Part shown: positions 41,810 to 50,168 of the stretch, in pieces
Position numbering within the stretch: position 1 is the first letter of the stretch
Layout: each line of letters starts with the position of its first letter
Source of the DNA: an uncultured Cyclobacteriaceae bacterium
Lineage (GTDB): Bacteria; Bacteroidota; Bacteroidia; Cytophagales; Cyclobacteriaceae
Direction of reading: 5' to 3'
Assembly (NCBI GenBank): GCA_937146645.1
Contig: CAKZRQ010000012.1
Span: 430,777-494,776 of the forward strand
Length of the DNA stretch: 64,000 bases
Translations under genes and position numbers: made by a program
The notes under the pieces: generated by a model
Database searches by the model: none
The model's input: only the letters and a program-made list of their open reading frames with translations
What the model was told of the DNA's origin: nothing

Positions 41810-43435
41810 ATGAACTCCACCCAAACTAGCACCTCCATACATGAGAAATTGATTGCTGAGCTGAACGCAAAGCTAGATGTAGTGAAAAAAGGAGGTGGGC
41901 AATCGAGAATAGATAAAGAACATTCCAAAGGAAAACTTTCCGCCCGAGAGCGGATATCCTATTTGATAGATTCGGACGATGATTTTCTCGAAATCGGAGC
42001 TTTAGTTGCCGATGGAATGTATAAAGATGAAGGAGGCTGTCCTAGCGGTGGGGTGGTTACGGGAATTGGTAAAGTTTCCGGTAGATCATGTGTGATCGTG
42101 GCGAATGACGCCACAGTGAAAGCAGGAGCATGGTTTCCGATGACTGCAAAGAAAAACCTCAGAGCTCAGGAGGTGGCCATGGAAAACAGATTGCCGATCA
42201 TTTATCTCGTAGATAGCGCAGGAGTTTACCTTCCTATGCAAAATGAAATTTTCCCGGATAAGGAGCATTTCGGTCGTCAATTCAGAAATAATGCGAAAAT
42301 GTCCTCCATGGGAATTGTTCAGGTAGCGGCCATCATGGGTAGCTGTGTTGCTGGAGGGGCTTATTTGCCGATTATGTCTGATGAAGCTTTGATCGTAGAT
42401 CAAACAGGATCCATATTTCTAGCGGGTTCATATCTGGTGAAAGCAGCCATAGGCGAACAAGTGGATAATGAAACTTTGGGGGGTGCAACGACCCACTGCG
42501 AGATTTCCGGAGTAACGGACAACAAGTACGAAGACGATGAAACTTGTCTTGATGCTATAAAAAATATTTTCAGAACCTTAGGAGCAAATCCAAAAGCCGG
42601 ATTTGATAGGGTGGCAAGTAAAGAACCTGAACTTTCTCCTGAGCAGCTGTTAGAAGTTTTTCCCACGGAACGGGTCAAGCCTTATGATATGCATGAGGTT
42701 TTGAAAGGCCTGATAGATGCCGGTGAATTTGAGGAATACAAGAAGGATTATGGTAAGACCTTAATCTGCGGAACCGCAAGAATTGATGGATGGGCTGTGG
42801 GGATCATCGCTAATCAAAGAAAGATCGTCAAAACTTCGAAGGGTGAAATGCAGATGGGAGGGGTGATCTATTCGGATTCAGCAGATAAGGCTGCACGTTT
42901 CATTATGAATTGTAACCAGCGAAAAATCCCACTAGTATTTCTACAGGATGTAAGTGGTTTTATGGTGGGAAGCAAAGCGGAACACGGAGGAATAATTAAA
43001 GATGGGGCCAAAATGGTGAATGCCATGGCGAACTCCGTGGTACCGAAGTTTACCATCGTGCTCGGAAATTCTTATGGAGCAGGTAATTATGCCATGTGTG
43101 GCAAAGCTTATGATCCTCGTTTGATTTACTCCTGGCCTACTGCACAAATGGCCGTGATGTCGGGTGCCTCAGCGGCCAAAACACTTTTACAGATCAAAGT
43201 GGCTGCATTAAAAAAGAAAGGTCAGAGTATTTCTGAAGAGGAAGAGCAGGAATTACTCAAGGAGATTACAGCGAAATACAATGAGGAGTTAAGCCCTTAT
43301 TATGCGGCTTCCAGACTTTGGGTGGATGGAGTAATCGATCCACGAGAAACTCGAAAAGTAATCAGCAAAGGCATCGAAGCAGCCAACCATTCTCCCATTA
43401 CGGAGCGATTTAATGTGGGTGTGATTCAGACTTGA
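41810..43435 (+). CDS. Acyl-CoA carboxylase carboxyltransferase (beta) subunit
   Basis: 541 residues from ATG at 41810; a longer reading from 41756 would run back to the terminator and is unlikely. It belongs to the biotin-dependent methylcrotonyl/propionyl/geranyl-CoA carboxyltransferase family: KLSARERISYLIDSDDDFLEIG, GGCPSGGVVTGIGKVSGR, YLVDSAGVYLPMQNEIFPD, GSIFLAGSYLVKAAIGE and QRKIPLVFLQDVSGFMVGSKAEHGGIIKDGAKMVNA. The MQNEIFPDKEHFG stretch favours the methylcrotonyl-CoA group. No biotin carboxylase subunit is in the window. Confidence 0.92.
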   Translation: MNSTQTSTSIHEKLIAELNAKLDVVKKGGGQSRIDKEHSKGKLSARERISYLIDSDDDFLEIGALVADGMYKDEGGCPSGGVVTGIGKVSGRSCVIVANDATVKAGAWFPMTAKKNLRAQEVAMENRLPIIYLVDSAGVYLPMQNEIFPDKEHFGRQFRNNAKMSSMGIVQVAAIMGSCVAGGAYLPIMSDEALIVDQTGSIFLAGSYLVKAAIGEQVDNETLGGATTHCEISGVTDNKYEDDETCLDAIKNIFRTLGANPKAGFDRVASKEPELSPEQLLEVFPTERVKPYDMHEVLKGLIDAGEFEEYKKDYGKTLICGTARIDGWAVGIIANQRKIVKTSKGEMQMGGVIYSDSADKAARFIMNCNQRKIPLVFLQDVSGFMVGSKAEHGGIIKDGAKMVNAMANSVVPKFTIVLGNSYGAGNYAMCGKAYDPRLIYSWPTAQMAVMSGASAAKTLLQIKVAALKKKGQSISEEEEQELLKEITAKYNEELSPYYAASRLWVDGVIDPRETRKVISKGIEAANHSPITERFNVGVIQT

Positions 43436-43480
43436 TTTTTTTCCGTAATTTAAAGGATAGGCTTTCGTTAGAGTATCTGA

Positions 43481-44320
43481 ATGGAATTATCAAAGGGAGA
43501 ATTAGAAGCACTGGTTTCACTGCTGGATGACAGCGATCTCGAAGTAAAAAATCACGTTCGAGAAAAAATCATTTCTCTTGGTAAGCAGATCATTCCTTTC
43601 TTAGAAGAAAAATGGGAGAGCAGCTTCAATCCAGACATCCAAAAAGAAATCGAAGAGCTCGTTCATGATCTTCAGTTTTCTGTTTTAAAGGAAAGATTAC
43701 GGGAGTGGAAAGAATCTGAAGATCAGGATTTACTTACTGGACTTTGGATCTTGAATACTTACCAATATCCAGATGTAGAGTATGAAAAGCTTCATGCAGA
43801 GATGCATCAGATTTACTTTGAAGTCTGGACCGCATTTAGCAATGATCTAATGCCGGATGAGCAAGTAAAAGCCATCAATTCAGCGCTCTTCGGAACCCTT
43901 CGATTCTCAGCGAATTCGAAGAATTTTCATTCTCCTGCAAACAGCATGCTTTCGGCAGTTCTGGAGAGCAAAAAAGGAAATCCTATCACCCTCTGTTCCA
44001 TTTATTATTTGGTAGCCCAAAAATTAGGTCTTCCTATCTATGGGGTGAATCTACCTAACCTCTTTGTGCTGATTTATAAGTCCTCAGATACTAGTTTCTA
44101 CATCAATGGCTTCAATAAAGGATTGATTTTCAGTAGAAAGGATATCCTCAATTACCTCGATCATTTGAAGATAGAGCCAAGAGATAGCTTTTTCGAACCT
44201 TGTAGCCATTTGGATATCATTAAGCGATCCCTCCGGAATTTGGAGAATTCTTTCGAGAAGCTGGGTGAGGTAGATAAGGTGAATGAAATCAAGGAGCTGC
44301 TACAGATTCTAGAAGACTAG
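43481..44320 (+). CDS. SirB1/transglutaminase-core2 family protein
   Basis: 279 residues. The N-terminal helices look HEAT-like. The core (about 140-225) reads NSMLSAVLESKKGNPITLCSIYYLVAQKLGLPIYGVNLPNLFVLIY, matching the SirB1/YchA family, where the motif is usually VLxxRxGxPIxL..A..LGLPxxGVxxPGHF. The Gly-His of that last motif is replaced by Asn-Leu, so a transglutaminase-like catalytic triad is not complete. The C-terminus is helical and TPR-like. Function unknown. The stop interlocks with the convergent redoxin gene over 4 bases. Confidence 0.82.
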   Translation: MELSKGELEALVSLLDDSDLEVKNHVREKIISLGKQIIPFLEEKWESSFNPDIQKEIEELVHDLQFSVLKERLREWKESEDQDLLTGLWILNTYQYPDVEYEKLHAEMHQIYFEVWTAFSNDLMPDEQVKAINSALFGTLRFSANSKNFHSPANSMLSAVLESKKGNPITLCSIYYLVAQKLGLPIYGVNLPNLFVLIYKSSDTSFYINGFNKGLIFSRKDILNYLDHLKIEPRDSFFEPCSHLDIIKRSLRNLENSFEKLGEVDKVNEIKELLQILED

Positions 44321-44892
44321 AAGGTCCTCACATTACATCCCATCGCTCTAACCTGAGAAGGTGTTGGTTCCTGTCCTTTTAGGATCTGGTTAATTGCTCG
44401 CTCAAAGTGCCTGTCTGTCACACTTCCTTCCACCTGCGGATTATTATCAAAAGCCCCACGGTAGCTTATTTTCATTCCTTCCTCGGATTTGGTAAGAATC
44501 ACGATCTCTGGAATTTTGGTGATCTTGAAAAATTTGGTCAAGGTCTGTCCTTCATCGAGTAGATAAAGAAGGTTGATCCCAATATTACTCAAATAATCTT
44601 TTATGGATGCTGGGTCAGAAATCTCTGATGAATTCGGGTTAACAAAGACAAAAGAAAAGCCCTTTGAGGTATAAGTATCGAGAATAAACTGAAGTCTATT
44701 TTTATACATATCCACAAATGGGCAAGCCATTTCATGAAAAATCAGTACCAATCCCTGATTAATTTGAGCGTTACCCAAAATGTAGCTTTGACTTGATTTT
44801 AATTCCAAAGCACTTAATTCTTCTATTTTTTGAGCTTTGACCTGAACGGTCCAAAAACAAACAAGAAGAGTAAAAAGAATTAGGTTTTTCAT
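44317..44892 (-). CDS. Exported redoxin/thioredoxin-like protein
   Basis: 191 residues with a signal peptide (MKNLILFTLLVCFWTVQVKAQ). A thioredoxin-fold core carries EMACPFVDMYKNRLQFI, a one-Cys arrangement as in AhpC/TSA-type redoxins of Bacteroidota (commonly xxxCPY). The cis-Pro loop is ITKIPEIVIL. A second conserved Cys lies at the end (AMGCNVRTF). It is probably a periplasmic thiol peroxidase-like or electron-transfer protein. It starts 4 bases after the phosphopantetheinyl transferase stop. Confidence 0.8.
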   Translation of the reverse strand: MKNLILFTLLVCFWTVQVKAQKIEELSALELKSSQSYILGNAQINQGLVLIFHEMACPFVDMYKNRLQFILDTYTSKGFSFVFVNPNSSEISDPASIKDYLSNIGINLLYLLDEGQTLTKFFKITKIPEIVILTKSEEGMKISYRGAFDNNPQVEGSVTDRHFERAINQILKGQEPTPSQVRAMGCNVRTF

Positions 44893-44896
44893 GCGC

Positions 44897-45511
44897 TTAC
44901 CAAATTGTATAAGTCAAAATAAGGTTTTCCATCTGAGAAACCTGAATCTGGTAGTCGTGTCCTTGGACTGTACCAGATATGGTTTCTGAATTCATTTCGA
45001 AAGGTGCCAGTCTGATGTGTTCTCTAAATGAAACGCCTCTTTTGCCCAAACATTTGAAGATGGACTCTTTAGCCGACCAGGCCATGGTAAAATGAACTGG
45101 GTTAGTGATGAGGAATTCTAACTCCTCTTTCGCCAGAAATCTTGGGCCGATTGCTACTACCTTTTCTCTGATGAACTCCAGATCAATTCCAACAGGCCGG
45201 ACTTTATGGTAAATCGCCGTTGCCACACCTTTGGTGTGAGAAAGAGAAACATGGCCCTTTTCATCCATGGCCTGACTCTTTCCATGTTCATCTTTGAAAA
45301 AGCCCGGGTATTCAATACCCAAGGCATTGGTAGCATCAAAAATGGCTCGCCTGGAAGAGATCCATTCCAGCTGTTTTTCCGGATGAGAAATGTTTGCCAT
45401 AGCAAGTTTTTCCCGAAAGCTTAGAAAGGATAAATCCTCTTCATTTTCCCCTTCAATTATCTTGATGGCTAGGGCTGAGGAGGCATTTATTTTTTCTATT
45501 TTTGTTTGCAT
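44897..45511 (-). CDS. 4'-phosphopantetheinyl transferase (Sfp type)
   Basis: 204 residues from ATG at 45511 (MQTKIEKINA). A longer reading from 45550 would overlap the divergent WD40 gene. VSLSHTKGVATAIYHKVRPVGIDLEFIR carries the Mg-binding Asp and Glu, and FTMAWSAKESIFKCLGKRGVSF the WxxKE(A/S)xxK signature. It transfers the phosphopantetheine arm of CoA to acyl, peptidyl or aryl carrier proteins. No polyketide or peptide synthetase is nearby, so it is probably the housekeeping enzyme for fatty-acid ACP or flexirubin-like pigments. Confidence 0.93.
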   Translation of the reverse strand: MQTKIEKINASSALAIKIIEGENEEDLSFLSFREKLAMANISHPEKQLEWISSRRAIFDATNALGIEYPGFFKDEHGKSQAMDEKGHVSLSHTKGVATAIYHKVRPVGIDLEFIREKVVAIGPRFLAKEELEFLITNPVHFTMAWSAKESIFKCLGKRGVSFREHIRLAPFEMNSETISGTVQGHDYQIQVSQMENLILTYTIW

Positions 45512-45544
45512 AGGGCGACTGATCATTTCGAAGATAAGCCAAAA

Positions 45545-46447
45545 ATGCAAGTAAATAAATTACACACGCTGCTCGGGCATAATGACTGTATTTATGCATT
45601 ATGCGAGGGCAGTGACCCCCGCTATTTTTACACCGGGTCAGGTGACGGAATGGTGGTGGAATGGGACCTCGATGAGCCTAAGGATGGGAAGCTTATCGCA
45701 AAGCTGGATCACTCTGTATATGCGCTGGAAGTTGATAAGCAGAGGAACTTGCTTTTTATCGGGCATAATTTTGATGGCGTCCATGCCATTGACCTTGGTG
45801 ACAACAGGGAGATTTGGTCCCTTAAGCTTACTGATCAGGCTATTTTTGATATCAAAGCTTTTGGCAATGAGCTCTATGTAGGCACTGGCGATGGTGTTCT
45901 GATTGTCTTGGATATTGAAGAACAATCCATCAAGAAGCATATTAAACTTAGCTCGAAAAGTATCCGAGTGATGTCCATCGCCTCCGAAAAGAGACAGCTT
46001 GCTGTGGGGCTCAGCGATCATTCCATTAAAGTCCTTGACCTCGTGAATGACTTCAAGCCAATCGCTAATCTTACCGGCCACACTAATTCAGTTTTTGCAT
46101 TAGGCTTTTCCCCAGATGAGAGGTTTCTGGTAAGTGGATCCAGAGATGCTCATATGAAAATTTGGGATACCCAAAATTATTCCCTGGATGAAGATATCGT
46201 GGCACATATGTACGCCATTAATTTTCTATATTTCTCTGAGGATGGGAAGTACCTGGCAACCTGCTCTATGGATAAATCTATAAAGGTTTGGGACTTTGAG
46301 GAGCGCCGCTTGAAAAAGGTTTTGGACAAAGCAAGAAATGCAGGACACGGTACTTCTATAAATAAGGTTTTCTGGAGTACTTACACTGGACAATTGGTGG
46401 CAGTATCTGATGATCGATCTATTTCCATCTGGCAAATTGAAACTTAA
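45545..46447 (+). CDS. WD40-repeat beta-propeller protein
   Basis: 300 residues from ATG at 45545; an in-frame TTG at 45506 overlaps the divergent gene and is rejected. Seven WD-like repeats are visible, best in GHTNSVFALGFSPDERFLVSGSRDAHMKIWD and YFSEDGKYLATCSMDKSIKVWDFEERRL, so it is probably one complete propeller. There is no signal peptide, so it is cytoplasmic and presumably a protein-interaction platform. It lies 5 bases ahead of the DivIVA gene, which makes an operon likely and hints at a role near cell growth or division. Confidence 0.88.
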   Translation: MQVNKLHTLLGHNDCIYALCEGSDPRYFYTGSGDGMVVEWDLDEPKDGKLIAKLDHSVYALEVDKQRNLLFIGHNFDGVHAIDLGDNREIWSLKLTDQAIFDIKAFGNELYVGTGDGVLIVLDIEEQSIKKHIKLSSKSIRVMSIASEKRQLAVGLSDHSIKVLDLVNDFKPIANLTGHTNSVFALGFSPDERFLVSGSRDAHMKIWDTQNYSLDEDIVAHMYAINFLYFSEDGKYLATCSMDKSIKVWDFEERRLKKVLDKARNAGHGTSINKVFWSTYTGQLVAVSDDRSISIWQIET

Positions 46448-46452
46448 AATCT

Positions 46453-47436
46453 ATGAAAATAACCCCAACAGCAATCAGACAAAAAACCTTTGAATCTTCC
46501 TTCAGGGGCTATGAAAAGAAAGACGTAACTCTATTTCTAGAGGAAGTGGCGGAAGTCGTGGATCAGCTTCATAAGGAGAATATTGAGCTGAAATCGAAAC
46601 TTCAGAATACCGAGATGGAGGCAAAGCGACTGAAGGATGTGGAAGATTCTCTTTTCAAAACTTTAAAGACTGCTGAGGATACAGGGGCGAGTATCATAGA
46701 AGAGGCAAATGAAGCCGCTGATCAGATTATTGGCGAAGCTAATCAGGCAGCTGAGAAAGCCACGAAAGACGCCAATGAAATGTATCAATCTGCCATATCA
46801 AAAGCACAGGCGCAGGCAGATTTGATTTTAGGATCAGCTGAAAAGAAGGCTCAGGAAACCATCGTAAATCTTCAGGATAACATGAGTGATCTGGTTAGGT
46901 CCTATGAGGGCCTTGCGGAGCAAAGAGAAGGACTTGTAAAAAGCCTTCGTAGAATCACTCAGGATAGCCTTAATCAAATAGACCTCTCTGAAGCTCATTT
47001 TTCCCGATTAGATGCGAAGGCATACAAGCGTGCTATTGAAGATTTAAGTCGATCTAATATGTACACCGTTTCGAATCTTGAGAAGCTGGAAGAGGAAAAT
47101 GGGGTCAAGATGGAAGAGGAACCACAAGCCGCTGAGTCAGAGGTTGAAAATTCTGTGGAGGTAGAAGCTCCTCAGATTGAAGAACCAATTGAGCCAACTG
47201 AAGAATTGAAAGCTTCTGAAAAAATAAAGGATGAAACTGTTGAGACTGTTCAAGAAGAAGAACCTATTATCGAAGAGCAGCAGACTCAAGCCACAGTATC
47301 TGAAGAAGAGGTCGAGAAAGAAGAAGAAGTAGTGGCCAGCAATGAAGAGGAAGAGCAAAGGAAAAAAGAGGTAAAAGCCTCAGTAAATCCAGAAGCCGAT
47401 AAAGACTCTTCTCAATCATTTTTTGATAACCTGTAA
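46453..47436 (+). CDS. DivIVA-domain coiled-coil protein
   Basis: 327 residues. The N-terminus MKITPTAIRQKTFESSFRGYEKKDVTLFLEEVAE is the DivIVA membrane-binding domain, with FRGY in place of the usual FRGY/F-D-x-V pattern. A long coiled coil follows (about 35-180), including Ala/Glu-rich ATP-synthase-b-like repeats (EEANEAADQIIGEANQAAEKA). The last 110 residues are very acidic, with many Glu, and probably disordered. DivIVA proteins sense membrane curvature at poles and septa. The stop overlaps the folB start by one base (TAATG). Confidence 0.9.
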   Translation: MKITPTAIRQKTFESSFRGYEKKDVTLFLEEVAEVVDQLHKENIELKSKLQNTEMEAKRLKDVEDSLFKTLKTAEDTGASIIEEANEAADQIIGEANQAAEKATKDANEMYQSAISKAQAQADLILGSAEKKAQETIVNLQDNMSDLVRSYEGLAEQREGLVKSLRRITQDSLNQIDLSEAHFSRLDAKAYKRAIEDLSRSNMYTVSNLEKLEEENGVKMEEEPQAAESEVENSVEVEAPQIEEPIEPTEELKASEKIKDETVETVQEEEPIIEEQQTQATVSEEEVEKEEEVVASNEEEEQRKKEVKASVNPEADKDSSQSFFDNL

Positions 47437-47807
47437 TGGGAAAGGTTTCACTAGAAGGAATCGAGTTTCACGCATATCATGGAGCATTTCCGGAGGAGTC
47501 AATTTTAGGAAATAGGTTCACACTAGACCTTGAATTGGAGACGAACTTCAGCACAGCTATGACTGAAGATAAACTAAGCGGAACTGTAGATTACGCAAAG
47601 CTTTATTCTCTCATAAAATCCAGAATGGATGAAAAGGTTAAGCTCTTAGAGCATTTGGGCTATCTCATCATTCAAGATATTTTGGAAACTTATCCGAAGA
47701 CCGAAAAAGTCAATCTTACTTTAAAAAAGCATCATCCGGCATTAGGAGGATTAGTGAAGCATTCCGCTGTCACCGTCAGGTACCCTGAAGATTTCGAGAA
47801 GAATTAA
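47436..47807 (+). CDS. folB: Dihydroneopterin aldolase
   Basis: 123 residues, normal length. VSLEGIEFHAYHGAFPEESILGNRFTLDLEL is the standard opening (catalytic Tyr and the Glu of GxxPEE), and GTVDYAKLYSLIKSRM...LLEHLGYLI the second half with the LLE motif. It makes 6-hydroxymethyl-dihydropterin for folate. Start and stop are tightly packed: a one-base overlap with the DivIVA gene and 2 bases to the next gene. Confidence 0.95.
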   Translation: MGKVSLEGIEFHAYHGAFPEESILGNRFTLDLELETNFSTAMTEDKLSGTVDYAKLYSLIKSRMDEKVKLLEHLGYLIIQDILETYPKTEKVNLTLKKHHPALGGLVKHSAVTVRYPEDFEKN

Positions 47808-47809
47808 CC

Positions 47810-48268
47810 TTGTATTCAAGAGCCGAAAAAAGCGCGATCCGCAAGAAGTTTTGGTCAACCTTCGGCCAATACATGAAGCCCATTCCGAGTGCACAGGGAA
47901 GAAAGATTAGCTGGCAAAATTATAAGTCTGGTGTGAAGGATATCTATTTCCGAATGGAAGCAGAGAGGGGGTATGCCTCTATTTCCATCGACTTGGCTCA
48001 TTCCGATCTGGAGCTTCAGGAATTATTTTTTGATCATTTCAAAGCCTTAAAAAAACTTCTGGAAAATTCTACCGGGGAAGAATGGGATTGGACACTTCAC
48101 ACCCAAAACACAAATGGACAAACCATTTCCAGAATAAGTAAACGAATCGAAGGAGTGAATGTAATGGAGGAGGAGACCTGGCCTCAGATCATTTCCTTTC
48201 TTAAGCCGAGAATTATAGCCTTAGATGAGTTCTGGGATAACGTTAAACCTGGGTTCGAGGATTTTTAA
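47810..48268 (+). CDS. DUF4268 family protein
   Basis: 152 residues. AIRKKFWSTFGQYMKPIPSAQGRKISWQNYKSGVKDIYFRMEAERGYASISIDL matches the DUF4268 family, which is distantly nuclease-like and often fused to restriction domains. Here it stands alone and no catalytic PD-(D/E)xK pattern is obvious. The only start in reach is TTG at 47810, 2 bases after the folB stop, with a purine-rich stretch (GAGAAGAA) ahead of it. Confidence 0.75.
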   Translation: MYSRAEKSAIRKKFWSTFGQYMKPIPSAQGRKISWQNYKSGVKDIYFRMEAERGYASISIDLAHSDLELQELFFDHFKALKKLLENSTGEEWDWTLHTQNTNGQTISRISKRIEGVNVMEEETWPQIISFLKPRIIALDEFWDNVKPGFEDF

Positions 48269-48759
48269 AGAGCACGTTTTTTGAGAACAAGCCTTGCGAT
48301 ATCCTTCTCTTCTCCATCTCCAAAGGCTAAATCATAGGTAAGTTGATCACCTTCTCGATGGATAGTCATACCATCGAACCAAACTGTATCCTCGGTAATT
48401 TCGATGAGTTTGAAATCTACCCATTCCCCATTGTCCTCCCAGCTGTTTCCATCAGGATTGTAATGTCTAACTTTTAAGGTGAAAGAGTCTCCCTCAGGAA
48501 TAATTCGCATGAATTCCAGAAATACGATGTTTCCTTCAGAGAAATGTCTGAATGTGCCTACCATTTCTCCCGACTTTGGGCTGCTCCAGGATTCTTCGCA
48601 TTCGCCACCAAACCCCGGTCCTTCCCAAAAACCCTGAATCCAGGAAACATCTTCAACTTTCCCTTGGCCCGGAGCTTCTCCATCGGCTAAAAATTTTACT
48701 TGTGCTTTGGTTACTGAGGTGAAAAAAAGAAGAATGAAAAGTGTAGAGAAGAATTTCAT
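48265..48759 (-). CDS. Exported DUF6265 family protein
   Basis: 164 residues from ATG at 48759, which starts a clear signal peptide (MKFFSTLFILLFFTSVTKAQ). The longer reading from 48843 would overlap the neighbouring Fe-S gene. VSWIQGFWEGPGFGGECEESWSSPKSGEMVGTFRHFSEGNIVFLEFM is the DUF6265 pattern, a lipocalin-like beta-barrel. Function unknown. Its stop interlocks with that of the convergent DUF4268 gene. Confidence 0.82.
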   Translation of the reverse strand: MKFFSTLFILLFFTSVTKAQVKFLADGEAPGQGKVEDVSWIQGFWEGPGFGGECEESWSSPKSGEMVGTFRHFSEGNIVFLEFMRIIPEGDSFTLKVRHYNPDGNSWEDNGEWVDFKLIEITEDTVWFDGMTIHREGDQLTYDLAFGDGEEKDIARLVLKKRAL

Positions 48760-48775
48760 AGTGCTTGCTTTGGAA

Positions 48776-49090
48776 TTAAAGATCGTGTCTTTTGGGTAAT
48801 TCAGAATTGACAAATGTGAACCCCCTGGCATCCTCACCTTCATAAAAATCTATGTTCATTCCCATCAGAAACATAAAATGTTTCTTTTCAATCAAAACAG
48901 GGATACCGGCAATTTCCAGTTCTTCGTCTTCTTCCTTTGGTTTGTCAAAACCCAGTGCATAGGACATTCCTCCGCATCCACCACCTTTCACACCTACGCG
49001 CAAAAAGTAATCTTCAGGGATATTTTTCGTTGCCATGATATGCCGAATTTCTTCCTCTGCTTTTGACGTGATTTTTATAGGAATAATCAT
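48776..49090 (-). CDS. A-type Fe-S scaffold-like protein lacking the C-terminal Cys pair
   Basis: 104 residues of the HesB/IscA fold: ITSKAEEEIRHIM, LRVGVKGGGCGGMSYALGF (Cys39 at the usual first-Cys position) and FYEGEDARGFTFVNSELPKRHDL. The usual C-terminal CGCG motif after FxNP is absent and Cys39 is the only cysteine in the protein. It therefore cannot bind a cluster in the standard three-Cys way. The canonical partner is encoded at 59875-60201. The role is unknown, perhaps heterodimer formation or a non-Fe-S function. Confidence 0.88.
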   Translation of the reverse strand: MIIPIKITSKAEEEIRHIMATKNIPEDYFLRVGVKGGGCGGMSYALGFDKPKEEDEELEIAGIPVLIEKKHFMFLMGMNIDFYEGEDARGFTFVNSELPKRHDL

Positions 49091-49198
49091 GAAGTTGAAA
49101 TCAAATTGGCAGGAATTTGGTTCGATAATTCTCGAATTTAAAAATCCTTTGGCTTATTATTGATGAGCCTTGACCCATTTCAATAGAAATTACCATTT

Positions 49199-49720
49199 AT
49201 GGAGTATGTATATGATTTGCTTTTAGTGCTTTTGCCCGCAGGAGCAGTGATTTATGGGATGTACCTAATCGTAGCTTCCTTCCTTGCTAAGGAGCGGGAG
49301 AAGATGCTGGTGGAGCTAAAAACGCAAAACACGCAGACCATTTTGCCCGTGAGATTGCAAGCTGGGGAAAGGCTTTGTCTTTTGCTAGAGCGGATTGCTC
49401 CAAATAATCTGATCCGAAGAGCAAATCCTGCAGAAGGAACTGCTCAAGAGCTTTATTCGAGGCTGGTAGCAGAAGTGCGGGAGGAGTTCACTCATAACTT
49501 CAGCCAACAAGTGTATTTCTCTGATGAGACCTGGGAAGCAGTCAAAGCTGCTGTAGAAGATGTTATTACGATTTTGAATCAAAGCAGACAGAATATTGAT
49601 GGAGAGGCAAGTGGGATTGAGTTTGCTAAGACTGTTTTTTCGCTTTCTCTGGAAAGGAACAATGATCCTATAAGTTTTGCCTTGAAAAAGGTAAAAGGAG
49701 AGATTCAACTCTATTTCTAA
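49199..49720 (+). CDS. Conserved Bacteroidota membrane-anchored protein of unknown function
   Basis: 173 residues. One N-terminal membrane helix (YVYDLLLVLLPAGAVIYGMYLIVASFL, about 3-29) is followed by a helical soluble domain with LPVRLQAGERLCLLLERIAPNNLIRR and EEFTHNFSQQVYFSDETWEAVKAAVEDVI. It resembles small proteins annotated DUF7935 in this phylum, but I am not sure of the family. It overlaps the following DUF1232 gene by one base (TAATG). Confidence 0.7.
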   Translation: MEYVYDLLLVLLPAGAVIYGMYLIVASFLAKEREKMLVELKTQNTQTILPVRLQAGERLCLLLERIAPNNLIRRANPAEGTAQELYSRLVAEVREEFTHNFSQQVYFSDETWEAVKAAVEDVITILNQSRQNIDGEASGIEFAKTVFSLSLERNNDPISFALKKVKGEIQLYF

Positions 49721-50136
49721 TGGCAACTATTAAAACCAAATCCACCGAAATGCTCGAAAAGGCTAAAAAGCTTTTCGGGAAGCAAGCTGAGATTATCGCA
49801 AGTCAGCCGAAGAAATTATCAGCTTTGCTCGGAAGAGTAGGGGCCAAAATTGGTAAGATGGCTTCTGACCCGAGAATACAGCAATTGGTGGAGCCCGTGG
49901 CAGTTTTTGTAAGAATGTTAAAGGCGCATTACGATGGAGTTTATAAAGTATCCTCTGGAACCCTTGGTTTCATTGTTTTGGGTTTGGTTTATTTCATATC
50001 ACCGATTGACATCATCCCTGACTTTCTTGGAGTCCTTGGTTTCGCAGACGACGTTTCTGTGATTCTGGCCATTTTTGCGAAGCTTAAAGATGAAGTCGCT
50101 GAGTTTTTGGAATGGGAGAGAACTTCTGGTGAGTAG
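49720..50136 (+). CDS. YkvA/DUF1232 family membrane protein
   Basis: 138 residues. The DUF1232 core is GFIVLGLVYFISPIDIIPDFLGVLGFADDVSVILAIFAKLKDEV (about 84-128), with the family motif Y-x-x-SPIDLIPD. The first 80 residues are basic and helical. Function unknown; a membrane location is expected. Translationally coupled to the gene before it. Confidence 0.88.
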   Translation: MATIKTKSTEMLEKAKKLFGKQAEIIASQPKKLSALLGRVGAKIGKMASDPRIQQLVEPVAVFVRMLKAHYDGVYKVSSGTLGFIVLGLVYFISPIDIIPDFLGVLGFADDVSVILAIFAKLKDEVAEFLEWERTSGE

Positions 50137-50168
50137 AGTCTGTTAAGGTTGAAATTTCTAGTAATCTC

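Noticed and set aside
49125..49140. Palindrome-like TTCGA/TCGAA near the A-type Fe-S gene
   Set aside because: Only five paired bases per arm in AT-rich DNA, which is expected by chance.
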